From Agrocybe praecox (lineage: Eukaryota; Basidiomycota; Agaricomycetes; Agaricales; Agrocybaceae), in contig OZ024849.1 in the NCBI GenBank assembly GCA_964017145.1, positions 3,286,001 to 3,350,000 of the forward strand: DNA of 64,000 bases. The letters run 5' to 3'. Position 1 is the stretch's first letter. Every line of letters begins with the position of its first letter. Below, piece by piece: positions 1-11,400 of the stretch. The position numbers were made by a program, and so were the translations under genes. A model generated the notes under the pieces. That model ran no database searches, was not told the origin of the DNA, and was given only the letters and a program-made list of their open reading frames with translations.

Positions 1-120
1 CTGATAAAACTCGAATGTTGATGCCCCATGCGTGTGCATATCAACTATCGATAGTTTCGAGGGTGATTCCGGCAGGAGCAGCTTCTCCTCTCCCGGCGTT
101 GAAGACTTTTTCTTGCCCAT
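1..120 (-). pseudogene. TatD-type hydrolase, 5' end only (copy T1, cut by window edge)
   Basis: The reverse strand starts with ATG at 120 and encodes MGKKKS followed by the LLLPESPSKLSIVD stretch shared with the intact TatD copy at 46.6 kb. It then reads the metal-binding H-x-H motif (HTH) and runs off the left edge. Upstream, the arginine-rich leader seen in the intact copy is out of frame because bases are missing before the ATG, so only the internal ATG could be used here. Whether the gene is complete outside the window cannot be seen. It stands head-to-head with mini-exon unit M1. Confidence 0.7.
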
Positions 121-330
121 TGCGATAACGGAAGTTGGAACTTGAACGAAGTAATCGTACAGGTTGAAGTGTCCTTGGTGTTGAGGATCTATGGATTGCG
201 GAGCGAAAGATGGGTAGGAGGTCACTCGAGAATATGAAAAAGGACGTGCCATCTGTGCCAAATATTGGCTAGAGAACGTTCGGGTTTACGCCCAGTAAAA
301 AGTAACCGAGTTACCAACTAGTGGAAAAAA
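121..330. promoter_or_regulatory. Divergent intergenic region between TatD T1 and mini-exon unit M1
   Basis: This spacer recurs almost unchanged at about 21,942-22,050 and 30,738-30,815, always between a TatD copy on the minus strand and an M unit on the plus strand. It carries the palindrome GAACGTTC (274-281, 21,980-21,987 and 30,759-30,766), which resembles one paired heat-shock-element unit. A conserved block that includes AGTAACCGAGTTACC follows. Conservation in three copies suggests a shared bidirectional promoter. The heat-shock reading is only a motif resemblance. A diverged version (GAACATTTTC) lies before TatD T5 near 46.54 kb, where no M unit remains. Confidence 0.45.
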
Positions 331-1365
331 TTGACATCGGTGCTCGTAAATGTTGACGTTGAATGTTTGAACACCAGCACCGGGTCTCGGCCCGACAGAC
401 CAAATATAGACGATGGTAAGTACATTACCCCTATCCATACTGCCAGGGATCCCTTCTCGTCACGGTGGAGCCAGGAAGATATCGACGCCTACCATCTGCC
501 ATCCTCTCCTCTCGCCTCCAGGAAGCCTTCACCATTCCCAACATGCTCGTTCCATGTCGCGTCGCCTGGACAGCAGAGAGTCAACGGGCGAGTAGTGTCG
601 CTCCGACGGGTTCGAAGGGGATGGAGTGCGTGGACTGGAGGATGTCGGGGTAAACGAGGGTCCATGCAAAGTGTATGTAAGTGGCTCTCGTTAATTTGGA
701 GGTACGAACGACTCACAGTTTCCTTCGATTCATCCAACAGCAACAGCGAGCACAACGAAGAACAGTCTCGTTCGTGTCGGAAACCTTCAAGCATGTCCTT
801 CCGACCATCGAGAAAGTATGTCAGTAAGTCCTGTTCATTCATTCGAAAACACAGACTCACAAATTCAGACGAACGCAGGCTTCACGATGATGCATCCACT
901 TCTCAGAGACGTCAGTAAGCTCAATAGTGTTGCTCAGACGGGTTCGAAAGGGATGGACTGAAGGACGTCGGTGTGAAAGAGGATTCATGCAAAGACTTCC
1001 GTAAGTCTTGCCCGTTGATTTGGAAATACAAAATAGTCACCATTTCCTTTGATTCATTCAGCAGCAACCACGAGCACAACAATGAACAGCCACGTTTGTG
1101 CCAGGAATAGTGTGGAGCAGTACTCTTCAAGCATTTCCTTCTAACCATCGAGAAAAGATGTCAGTGAGTCTCGCTCGTTCAAGTTCATTTGAAAACAGAA
1201 AGACTCACAAATCTCTAATCATCCAGCGACGAACGTAAGCTTCACGTTGATGCGTCCATCGTCAGTAAGTTCCCTCGTTTGTCCAGAAACATCCAGAAAA
1301 CTCACAATGCTTGTTCATCCAGCGTACATGCTAACGCGTCTTCTGAAATGTAGTTAGCCGAGTAC
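331..1365 (+). other. Putative mini-exon gene, unit M1 (function unknown)
   Basis: The plus strand shows a run of regularly spaced splice signals. Donors gtaagt/gtgagt are followed by ctcac or ctaat branch-like sites and ccag/tcag acceptors, leaving exon-like pieces of about 40-100 bases. Pieces shared with the other M units read AFTIPNML, GLKDVGVKE (two tandem variants here), FVSETFKHVLPTIEK, and a TN(A/P)xFTM(M/I)xPLL peptide. Differences between copies are mostly conservative in these frames (V/L, I/M, E/D), which supports past coding. I could not build one unbroken reading frame, so this copy may be decayed. I do not recognise the protein family. It overlaps C1 tail-to-tail at its right end. 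Confidence 0.4.
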
Positions 1366-1650
1366 GTTTCCGTTATTCGGAGCGGTGTTTGGGAAAAGCG
1401 CGATTTTGCGCAAGCTATTCAACGTGGAATCAGGGGAGCGGGTGAATGGGGTCATATCCGAGGTATGTATCGAAACTTGTGCTCCAAGAAATGATCCGGT
1501 CGGCTTGAATTTTTGAAGTAATATACTTAGTACGTATTCACACATGATCCAATACTCATGGCATATAACACAAAGCTGAGACTTCCAGAAACGACGCCGC
1601 TTATATGCAGGAGGAAGTTGAGCATGAGAGAAGTTAACACAAAATACCGA
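1354..1650 (-). pseudogene. Short cysteine-containing reading frame, copy C1
   Basis: The reverse strand encodes FWKSQLCVICHEYW, a C(E)Y segment, then LLQKFKPTGSFLGAQ and SDMTPFTRSPDSTLNSLRK before a stop at 1354. Copies C2 (23.1 kb) and C3 (27.3 kb) share this. In C1 about four extra bases upstream of the cysteines shift the frame relative to C2, so the N-terminal part no longer matches. A CxxC-type arrangement could bind zinc, but I know no family match. It is convergent with M1. Confidence 0.35.
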
Positions 1651-1699
1651 GCTCCCCGCGCTTCCGAGTCACCCAGAATGCACTACCCGAGATAGTTAC

Positions 1700-2521
1700 A
1701 GCAAGACATTACCTATAGCGTCTATAGGTGAGTTCCCCTGAGCCGCGTCTCTTTCTGATATCAGTTCTAATCATCGAGTTCGATTTTTGGATTTCTCGCG
1801 AACTCGGTAACGTGTGACCGCGGTCTGTGTACCCTCGTCTGGGTAGGGCAACAATAAGTGAGTTCCTCTTAGTCAAGTCCAAACTCCATTTTGATTTTTG
1901 AAATTCCCGCGAACTCGGCAGCAGGCTCCTCGTCTCTTTGACTGTGACCATTAATTAGGGTTTGGAAAAGAGGTAAGACATCTAAATTCGAGTTGTAAGT
2001 TTTCCGTGCGCTATCAGAAAATAATGAAGTTTCCCCAGCGATTTGCATACGAAAATATGGACATATATATATAAGTAGCTATCATGTGACGAAGTCCGTT
2101 GTGATAAGCCAAGTAAGCCAAGTAATTTACGGCGCTCGATTACCAGCCTAGCGAGTAAAAATCCAACATCTTCACCTCCAAATATCCATTTTGACTTTGT
2201 TTGATATATTACATAATTGTTTGCAACAATGTTCAACATCAACCTCGTGTTGCACCATATTTGTTCCATTCCTTCGGAGTCGAAGTGTAGCGTCCGAGGA
2301 CTAGTTGAATCTGCACTTTAACGTCTAAATATGTTAGCTGGGTGTGCTTACTTCCGAGGATTTTATCGTACGTACACGGCTCTATGCGGAAAATCATATC
2401 CGTTGTCTTGCTAAGATCGAACTCGGTCCAGGTAATTCTTCATCTCTTGCCGTACGAGATCCATCCGCCTGAAAGTTGGAAAATCACCTTGCCGCATTTT
2501 CTCTTGACTTTTTTGAACAAG
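1700..2521. other. No gene seen; left part is duplicated flank
   Basis: Bases to about 2,040 match 23,400-23,600 (same order and orientation, continuing the T1-M1-C1 block), with local insertions here. From about 2,040 to the end of the NACHT gene I see no convincing coding or repeat signal. Confidence 0.5.
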
Positions 2522-4848
2522 TCATTCAGAAAATGCAGCTCGAGGAAGGAAGAAGACTAGATAACCGAGAAGCAGAAAATTGATTCTGTACTCATAGTGT
2601 GGGTTGGTATCCTTTGATGTCCATTGGCCATTGTTAAAGGTTAGTGCATTCAACATCTCATCTTCGTCCTTGGCCCAAAAAGATAGATTCTGCTTTAAGC
2701 AATGTAAGGCTGCCCTCGCGTAGGCAGAAGGACCTATTGGGTAGTTGTCTGATTGGTCTGGGTGCCGTAGAAAGCGCATAAAGTGCTAGAAATAGTGAGA
2801 TCTTCCGTCTTCGAGAGAAAATGATGGAAATAGATAAAGCACATCATAGTCGTACGTTGTTCTCGCAAGTGACTTTCGATCGTCGGAAATGATTGGTACA
2901 AACATGTCATTCCCCAGGTGACATGCGGTGCATAAGAGCAAGATCCCCTCGTCGTTCTCGTAATAGTGCGGCAGCTGAGACAAAAATAGCTGTTCGATAT
3001 ATTGTTGATGCTTTTTCTCTATTACAGCCCAGCGCTCATCCAAAGGGGCCTACGTGGAAAGTTAAGGATATTAACATCAAATAAAGAATATTCCTTACCA
3101 TGCGTGCACAGAATGGAAGCCAGAACCAAAATACAAATTTTCGGATGTCCATACGAGAATCATATAGTCTTTTCTTGTGGTATTCAATTTCACTGGATAT
3201 AGGGCCGAGAAATAAAAACTTGTCAGCAATATTAATTAGCGAAGTTGAGCTCTGGCATAGCGGAAATTCTCTTGTAATGAAGCCCCCAAAGATGGCAATT
3301 TTATTGTACCTGAGGTCTGGGAAAATTTAGATTGAGATGTTCAACAATTTCTGGGAACACTCTTACCTTTGATCACCCATTGGATTATATTTGCAACATG
3401 CTCTGATCTGTATGTATCAATGTCAAGGAAATAGTTTCCGGACCTCACGGGGTCGAGAAGGAAGTCATGAAGTGATTTATGTAGGATGTTCACAACCTTT
3501 ACGTCCCTCTCCAACCACCTAGAGAAGCGTGTCTCAATAGAGACAATGGCCCCTAGATCACAGACCAAGATCTCGAGCTCCCCCGGTTCCAACGACATAA
3601 ATGAAGATATGTCGAATTCACCCTCGTCACTTTCGAATACGCGCTGTGAGATGATACTAAGCATATATTGAACGCGCACTTTGTCTGCAGCGGAACCGAG
3701 GATCATTGCATATAGCGCGTCCAATTGCACAAAAGGCAAGTCACCTTGGGCCGGTCGTATGTTATTCACAACATCAAGACGGTGATCGGGACGATGCCTG
3801 CTGGATTGGCAATAGCGAAATACTGTTGCAGCGTAAATGAATTGCCCGGACGACTTTCTGACAATTTCTTCCAGAATGCTTTCCGATGGCCAAGAAGCAG
3901 GGATTAGAGATTTAAGTGAATGGTTCGCTTTGATCTCCTCAAAGCCGTCGCTGAGAAATGTGCGAATATCATTGTCAGGAAGGAATGTTTCGTCAAGGTA
4001 AAGTCGTGAAAAGATCCCATCCATTTCGTTCGACCTAAATGCGAGATTGATCGCATGTTCAGGACGACTAGCGATGAGAAATAGAATGGGTAGGTCGAAT
4101 TTTAGAACTGCGTCCGCTATCATGTTTAGAATCCTGGCCTGTATAACCCCGTCACCACATTCGTCGAGACCGTCTATGACGATGACCCGCCAGGAACCCA
4201 AAGGTGATGAAACACCGGAACAGCATACATCGTAAAGTGACTTCATCACCAGATGGTTAAACTGATGCTCCAAGCCCTTTGTCAGAATCAAGGGGTCCGC
4301 GTCGATCACGGAGAGGATTTGCTTTTGGATGGCCGGAATTGCGTGATAAATTTGGTAAGCGATCGTTGCAACGAACGCGCCTGCGTGGTTCCTCGTTCCA
4401 TCGGACCTCCCAAATATAAAATTTGCAAGAACCAGCTCGTTGAGTAGACACATCTCAATGAACGATTGTGTGATGGCTGATTTCCCTGCTCCTGCTGCGC
4501 CGGTGAGCCACATGATGTATTTGTCCCATGTTTCCCTGTCACAACGTCGGGCCCAGTTCATGATTCTCCTCAACACAGCGATACGGGTGTTTGGATGACA
4601 TTTTGGACGGTCAAACTGGGCATTAGAGTCGTGAAATGCGTTAGGTGCCGTTGCCTCCCTCAGGATGTCAAATGACGCTACAGATAGTTATATCCCTGTG
4701 GTAGCATCCTTGAATCTTTATTAATTTATTACTCACATTTTCGTCCATCACTTGCCACATTATGTTGAATTAATGTACCGCCGGCCACAAAAACGTTCTG
4801 GCCAGATATAAGGGAGTTCTTGGTGATAACACGCTGACTGTTGTTCAT
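2522..4848 (-). CDS. NACHT-domain STAND NTPase (fungal NLR-like protein)
   Basis: Five exons give a continuous 703-residue model: 4848-4737, 4677-3367, 3316-3099, 3049-2843 and 2785-2522, with introns of about 50-60 bases and phases that agree. The N-terminal 40 residues form a short lead (ends near NVFVAGGTLIQHN), followed by KCHPNTR. Then come the NACHT P-loop GAAGAGKSAI (about residue 95-104), Walker B VIDGLDEC (about 203) and LIASRPEHA (about 235). HKSLHDFLLD and SGNYFLDI follow in the region after the NTPase. No WD40, ankyrin or TPR repeats are visible in the C-terminal third. Proteins of this kind are STAND signalling ATPases, in fungi often linked to nonself recognition; the role here is inferred. 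The start ATG is the first one in frame with the exon. A complete retrotransposon sits about 230 bases upstream. Confidence 0.8.
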
Positions 4849-5074
4849 CCTGGCTGCCACGAAGCCAAGATTGTAGAGAAAAGCAAAAAATTGGATCCTG
4901 GATGCTCGCTGGTGAGGGAAAGCAAGGAAAGTGTTGCAGAAACCATCGTTCAAACCTTCGAAACCCTATATATACATACGAGCTATGCATCAGTGGCCAT
5001 GTAGCATGTATTTGTATCTTCACTGCCAAAGCGTCTTAAAGCTGTTCGTGTACACAGCTTTTTTATAAGGCGCC

Positions 5075-5079
5075 GTGCT
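5075..5079. repeat. Target-site duplication, left copy
   Basis: GTGCT directly precedes the left LTR and is repeated as GTGCT at 14,626-14,630 directly after the right LTR. This marks a single intact insertion. Confidence 0.9.
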
Positions 5080-5379
5080 TGTGACAATAAGGGAACGTCG
5101 TGACTGGTGACAGCGACGACGAGGGTGTATTGGCACACAGAGGAACTCGATAGACGGTTTTAAACGGTTATGAATTCACTGGGGGACTACGCAGAACAGG
5201 AGAGACTTTATATACCCTAGAACTACGTAATCAGGTGATTCGAGAGCTGAAACATAGGGAACGTATATCTAATCGGAAGGAGTGACTACGGTAGGAGATT
5301 AGATAAAATAACGGAAGTCGATGCGAAACAAATAACAACATAGTATTCAGAAGTCCGAGAAAAGGTCTGAACCGTTACA
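5080..5379 (-). repeat. 3' LTR of the retrotransposon
   Basis: In element orientation it begins TGTAACGG and ends TTGTCACA, with the usual TG...CA ends. It matches 14,326-14,625 except at two positions: GACGACGAG versus GATGACGAG near 5,117, and GGTCTGAACC versus GGTCCGAACC near 5,369. Confidence 0.95.
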
Positions 5380-5393
5380 CCCGCCCTCCAGGC
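5380..5393 (-). promoter_or_regulatory. Polypurine tract
   Basis: On the minus strand GCCTGGAGGGCGGG directly abuts the 3' LTR start TGTAACGG. This is the expected place and composition for the plus-strand primer of reverse transcription. Confidence 0.75.
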
Positions 5394-5414
5394 TTTTAGA
5401 ATAAAGACTTTTTG

Positions 5415-8400
5415 TTAGTTGGTGATAACATTAATGTCCATGTCGAGATCACCAAAGTCGACGCGATCCTCAATGTCGGTAGTGTTCACGTTAGGGGAAA
5501 TAATTTCCATGGGGTTCGAGTCATCAATATCACCCAAGGGGAAAAGGTGATCTGCGAATTCGTCGGGCATAGACATGTTGCTATGTTGGGATGGTCCGGA
5601 AATATTGTTAGAGGCCGAGTGTGAGGTGGATGCGACTGGTGTGATGGCGGCGAGTTCGAGAACGCTATTGTGACGCGGAGCAGGAGATGAGTGGGAATGA
5701 GAGTGGTTCCTGTTGGGATGTCGAGAGGCATTTGCCAAATCCCCTGCAACGTGGTTGAGCTGTTGACGCATTTTTCGAGCAGCAACTTCGGATTGAACGC
5801 GCTTCTTCTGACGAGCACGTTGACGAGCATTTTCTTCGAGCAGATCGTGAATGGCGGCAACGGTCTCGGGATTACCGGTTAAGCCATGTTGAACCGGGGG
5901 TGCAACTCCGCATTGAGCTGGCGTAATTTGCCAAAGAGCATTGGACATGGGTTGACCTTCAGTAATGAGATGGCCTCCTTCGGGGTGATGATAAGCGAAA
6001 TGAGCGCCATCGGGATTGGCTTCGTGATTAAAAGCACGAGCAAGGAAGTCGTATCTGGCTGGACGATGGAACTGTCGTGCGGGAACATTTTGTTCTTGCT
6101 GACGCGCGAGATCTTCGCGAAGGAGATTGTCAGATGAGTTACACAGTCCAATTTCGGCAGCGGAAAATATAAAGCTTTTGGGTTCGTTGACAATGGTACG
6201 GTCGGTGATGAGAAACAGTATATCTGAGATCCGTCTGACTGCCGGATTGTTGACAGTGACGAACGCGGGAACGTGAGGTTGATTGTCGGGGTGAGGTGCC
6301 ATCTGACGGCGTCCGCGATTACGAGCCATGTCGAGCGAAGGTGTGATGATAAATGACGTTGACAAGGTATTGGAGTAGGAAACTGAGGAAAACGAATGTG
6401 GTGGAAGGGAGTTCTTATACGTAGTGAATGAATTGGAATTTATGGAGATAAGACCTAGAAATACTTGTGGGTCCTCCGTAGATGGATTACCGGTTCCTGA
6501 AGTCAGTTGATGGATTGTATCGATGCCCTGTACTTCGAAATATGACATTAGCGCTTGTAAGCCAGTCAATTGGAAGTATGGCAACCAAGTAATATCCCCA
6601 GTTTTCCACTTAACTTCAAATAAGGCATTTTCTCCTTTACCTTGGTGCGATAAAATCGTATCTACAGCCCATTCTCCATCTGTATCCAATTCAGGGTTCA
6701 GTTGTGAATCTAATTGTCCGGGGAACAATCGGTCATTGTTAGGATGGTGTATTCTAAGCAATGACGCATGAAATACATTGTGAACTCCACGTTGCTTCAT
6801 CTGCGATGAGATATCCAATCGAAATGAATGGTTTCCGAAGTCCGTGATGATTTTGTACGGACCAATGAACTTTGGGATTAATTTTCTGGCTAACCCTTTC
6901 GGAAAATTAATGTTCTTCGTGGAGAGGTACACTAGATCGCCTTCACGGAACGGAGCTGACTGGCGTTTTCGATTCGCATCTCGAGTTTGCTTAGCACGAG
7001 CAACCAGGATGCTATCATGAGCGGAAATCAATGCTAATTTTTTCTGTAGTGCAAAGTTACGAATGGATGGAAATTCGCTGGCAGGTGCGGCATTCCAAAT
7101 CATAGACCGAGGCATTCTTCCTGAGTTCAAAAAGAACGGCGCAAAGCCTGTGCTCTCAGATCGGGCCGAGTTTATAGCAAACTCGATGGCCGGAAGCTTC
7201 GTAACCCAGTCAGTCTGCTTGTTATTCACGCATTGACGAAGCATCTGGGTAACCGTTCGATTTGCTCGTTCGGTTGATCCATCTGTTTGAGGGTGATATG
7301 CACTCGACATTTTTAACTTAGTTCCTAGTAGCGTATGCAGGTGTTTCCAAAAGGTACTAGTAAATAGAACATCTCTGTCGCTGATGATGTTCTTTGGGAT
7401 ACCGTGATGTTTGTAAACCTCCTCAAACATGAGTTCTGCCAATTGTCGAGCGTTGTAGTTAATTCTACTTGGTATCAAATGAACCATTGCAGTTAATAAG
7501 CAAATAACAACGGTTATTGAGTCAAACGTCGCATTTCTGTTCTTAGATTCAGGTAGGGGACCTACAAAGTCAACCCCAATCGACTCCCAAGGTTCACCGG
7601 GTATCGATAATGGATTTAGAAGACCATATGGTTTCTGGTTGCTTGGTTTGCTCAACTTACAGGTATTACATGTTTCACAATATACCTTGGTGTCCATTGC
7701 TATTTCTTTCCACCATACGTGATCACGCAGATAGTCAAGTGTTTTATGTGCTCCTAGATGAGCTAATAGTGAGTGTGCTTCGGAGATTATAACTTCTCGA
7801 GCACTTCGGCCTTTAATCATAACTTTAGGAATGCACAGTAGTGTTTTTCCTTTTTCAGTTAAATATATCAGTCCATTTTTGACTGTAAAGTTACGGTAAT
7901 CATCTGGTTTAGCTAAGATAGATGCGTAGAAGTTATCTTCCTGATATTTTGATTTGATTTCCTTTGCAAAATCTATGTCATCATACGTAGACGACACAAA
8001 TTTCACTAAGTCCGCTAATTCTGGTCGCGTTTCGGCGTTTTCCGAATGTGGTTCATTTACGCGTGCTGTTGGTTTGATCCGAATAGTAAGCCGAGGTTGC
8101 GGCGTGGCACTCTGAGTATGTGTTTGTCTGGTATCCTCGCCCTCCGTTCGTTCGACAGGTCCTCGAAGAACGAACTTATCTTTGACCCGAGCAGCAAATT
8201 CCTTTGAAGTTTCCGGCCGACCTGTTTCTGGTGGAGGTACTACCTTTCGCGCCCTCCGTCCAGGAACAGCGGCACTAGCTTCCATTCCGGCAAGTATCGG
8301 CATTGGCTCTGACCCGACAGCAGCATCATCATCGACAACGTCGAAATACGTGTACTCGCTGCGTGCGCGTACCGTCCCTGGGGCATCGTTGGAGTATATA

Positions 8401-11400
8401 CGTGACAGAGCATCTGCCACTACATTTTCACTGCCTGGGATGTACAGAATTTCGAAGTCAAACGAAGAAATCTTTTCAATCCATCGGGCTTGACGTCCCG
8501 AGAGGTTTTTCTGATTCAAAAGGTGAGTTAAACCTTTATGATCTGTTACCCATTTGAATTTAACACCTTGGAGGATGTCCCTATGACGTAACATGGTCTC
8601 AATGCCCGCCAACATCTCAATTTCGTGTACTGGGTAATTTTGCTGAGCGGGATTCAACTTAGCAGAATAGAATGCAGCAATTTTCGCATTCTTCCAATCG
8701 TCACCTTGGCTGACGAGACCGGATATGCCCGTGGCACATCCGTCAGTGACCATCCAAATAGTAGGTGCGTCTTTATCATAATTAAGAGGCACTCGACGAT
8801 GCTCTCGTGCACGTTGTACTAATTCTTTTACATCCTCAAACGCACGTTGTTCGGTGTATGTCCATCGAAATGGCACAGTATCACCGGTCAGGTGGCTAAG
8901 GATACCCATTGGAATTCGTACTCCAGGTACGTCATCTGCTAGATATCCCACGGAGCCGAGAAATCCTCGAAGTAAGTCACGATTGGTAGGTGTTTTCCAT
9001 GCGATGACAGAATCTACCTTCGTCGGATCCATGCGGATACCATTATCATCGATAATTCGCCCTAATAACTTCATTTCTGGTGCGATAAAATGTAGTTTAT
9101 CCTTACTAAGGTAGAGCTTTTCTCGTTTCAAAATATCGAGAACAATTTTAACATGTTTTACATGGTCAGAAAGCGAATCTGAGTAGATAATAATGTCATC
9201 TAGATAGATATCCATAAAAACACCAATATATGACGAAAATAAATGGTTCATCAGTGCTTGGTACGTTGCGGGTGCGTTAACGTCGCCGATTTGAATGACC
9301 AAGCTCACCATGTTGCCATCCGGAGTGGTTACAGTAGTCCTGTCTACATGTTCAGGCACAATTCTAATTTGTTCATAGGCACTCTTCATATCAAGTGAAG
9401 ATCGAAATCGATGTCGACATGCCCTGCGCAGCATACCATCCATATCAGGTAATGGCGAAGTTAATTTGTAAGTATTTTTATTTCGTTCACGCAAATCAAA
9501 CACTGTTCGAAGTTCAGCAGGAAGTCCATCTTTTCGTGGTTTCGGTATCAACAACATAGGTACGGTATTGCCAGCAGACGTAATTTTCCAACGACCAGAT
9601 CTTAGATATGCATCTCGCTTCTCTGCCCACTGCATTCGGAACGCTTCTGGGCATCGAGAGGGACGCCATGGATAAGTTTTAGTCACATCTATTAAAGGTA
9701 TAGTGTGATTAATTGTTCTGAACGGAGGTAATTCCGTTTCACTCACGTCTTTGCACAGAGGTTCCGCGTATCGTTTCAACGATTCACGCGCTGTGGTAAC
9801 ATCGTCGTTATCCATGGAAATAGCTTGCGAGAGCAGCTTCGAGTCGACTCCAGCTTTGATGGGTAATGCAATGTCGCTCCCTATAACGACACGAGCAGGA
9901 TTAAGTCCGACACAAACACGGTGTTGATACATCCACGGCGTACCTAGTATAATATCATAGTTATTGAGGTTAATTACGTCGAAGACGTGTTCCTCATCGA
10001 TCCCTTGGTACTGAAAGCGAGCCTTGACTTGAGAATTGATTTTCGAACGAGATCCTTGAACGGCAAGTTGTAAAGCGACCGGAGACGATAGTTCTTCTCG
10101 TTTGAGTGATAGTTGATCCGCCAGGGTTGATGAGACAAAGTCTCCGAGCGAACCTGAGTCGATTAATGCACGTACGGGCTGTCCGTTGAGTAGCACTTTG
10201 ATTACAATTGGTTTCGGAAGTACTCGACCTTTATCTTTTGCAACAGCAGGGTATTTTTTACGATCCACCTGTATACCATTGAGCTCGAGCGTTGACTGAT
10301 ATTCACTCGCCATTTGTTCGATTAAATTGTTAATATATTCCAGAACATTAATTCCGGTATCAACAATTTCTGTTGGAGTATTCAGCGGGACAGGTGAGTG
10401 AAGAGTTAAATCAACAATATCATCGAGTACGAGCCGATGTTCGTACCAATCTACCAAATTAAATGTCGGATCTTCCAGATACTGACTATTAATATGAGAC
10501 ACGATGCTTCGTGCTGAATCTTCAATAATTAGGATTGAAGGATCATATGGCGGCGCTGTAACTTTAAATCGTATGGCATTTTTGACAGGGTCGTCTAATT
10601 CATCAATATAGGGACACCCGAATTCAAGAAGAAATTCTGCCTTTTGTTCCCGAACGGGGCCCATAACCATTTCGGATATATCGAACCCGCGTAGCCAATT
10701 CTGTAATGCGCTTCGGGGATGTTCGATTTTGCTGCGTCGAATACATTCTTCGGCAAACCATCGAGCCGGAGAAAACAGTTCATGTCTTAAATGGGATACA
10801 TGTATTTGGGTGTTGAATAATTGTGTTGTGTCATACACATCATAAAACCCAGTAGTCAATCGACGAATTTTAAATCTGTATTTGAATGCTCCGTCCCTAT
10901 CACCAGGGAAGGGTTGACATCTATCCAATATCGCCTTCAGACGATCTCCAAATATATCACCCATAACATTTGATAGTTCCCTCGGGCTTTCCGAATTGGG
11001 AGTGTCTGATACACTACTTAAATTTTCAGAGATCCCGCAACTAATATTATCAAAGTCACGGTGAAGATCATCAATTATATCCAGCGCGGGGAATAAATAT
11101 TCTGAATCAGCATCAGATTTATTTATTAACTCTTGTGAGTCGACATTTTCATCATAGAGTTTTTCCTCAAGTTCTTCATCCGTTTCCGAGATGGGTTCTA
11201 ATCCAGGCATGCTATTTTCGGAATCAGAATCAATTATATTGGAACTATCCGAATTGTATGCTAGATCAGGGTCCCAGTTGTGGAGTGGTCTATTCGGTGT
11301 CGTCTCAATTTGGATGAGATTAAAGGTGCTTTCCCACGATTTTTGATAGTAAAAGCCGTCGGCTAGGAGTGTATCTCGATACCAGGATATCAAGTCAAGA

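Noticed and set aside
489..860. Minus-strand open frame through unit M1, with relatives in M3, M4 and M5
   Set aside because: It runs straight across the plus-strand introns and exons alike. The ordered donor, branch and acceptor signals on the plus strand, and the conservative changes in the plus-strand frames, explain the conservation better.
2786..2788. Apparent in-frame TAG in the NACHT gene
   Set aside because: The TAG is the acceptor of a 57-base intron (gtgctt...tttctag) whose removal keeps the frame, so no pseudogene call is needed.
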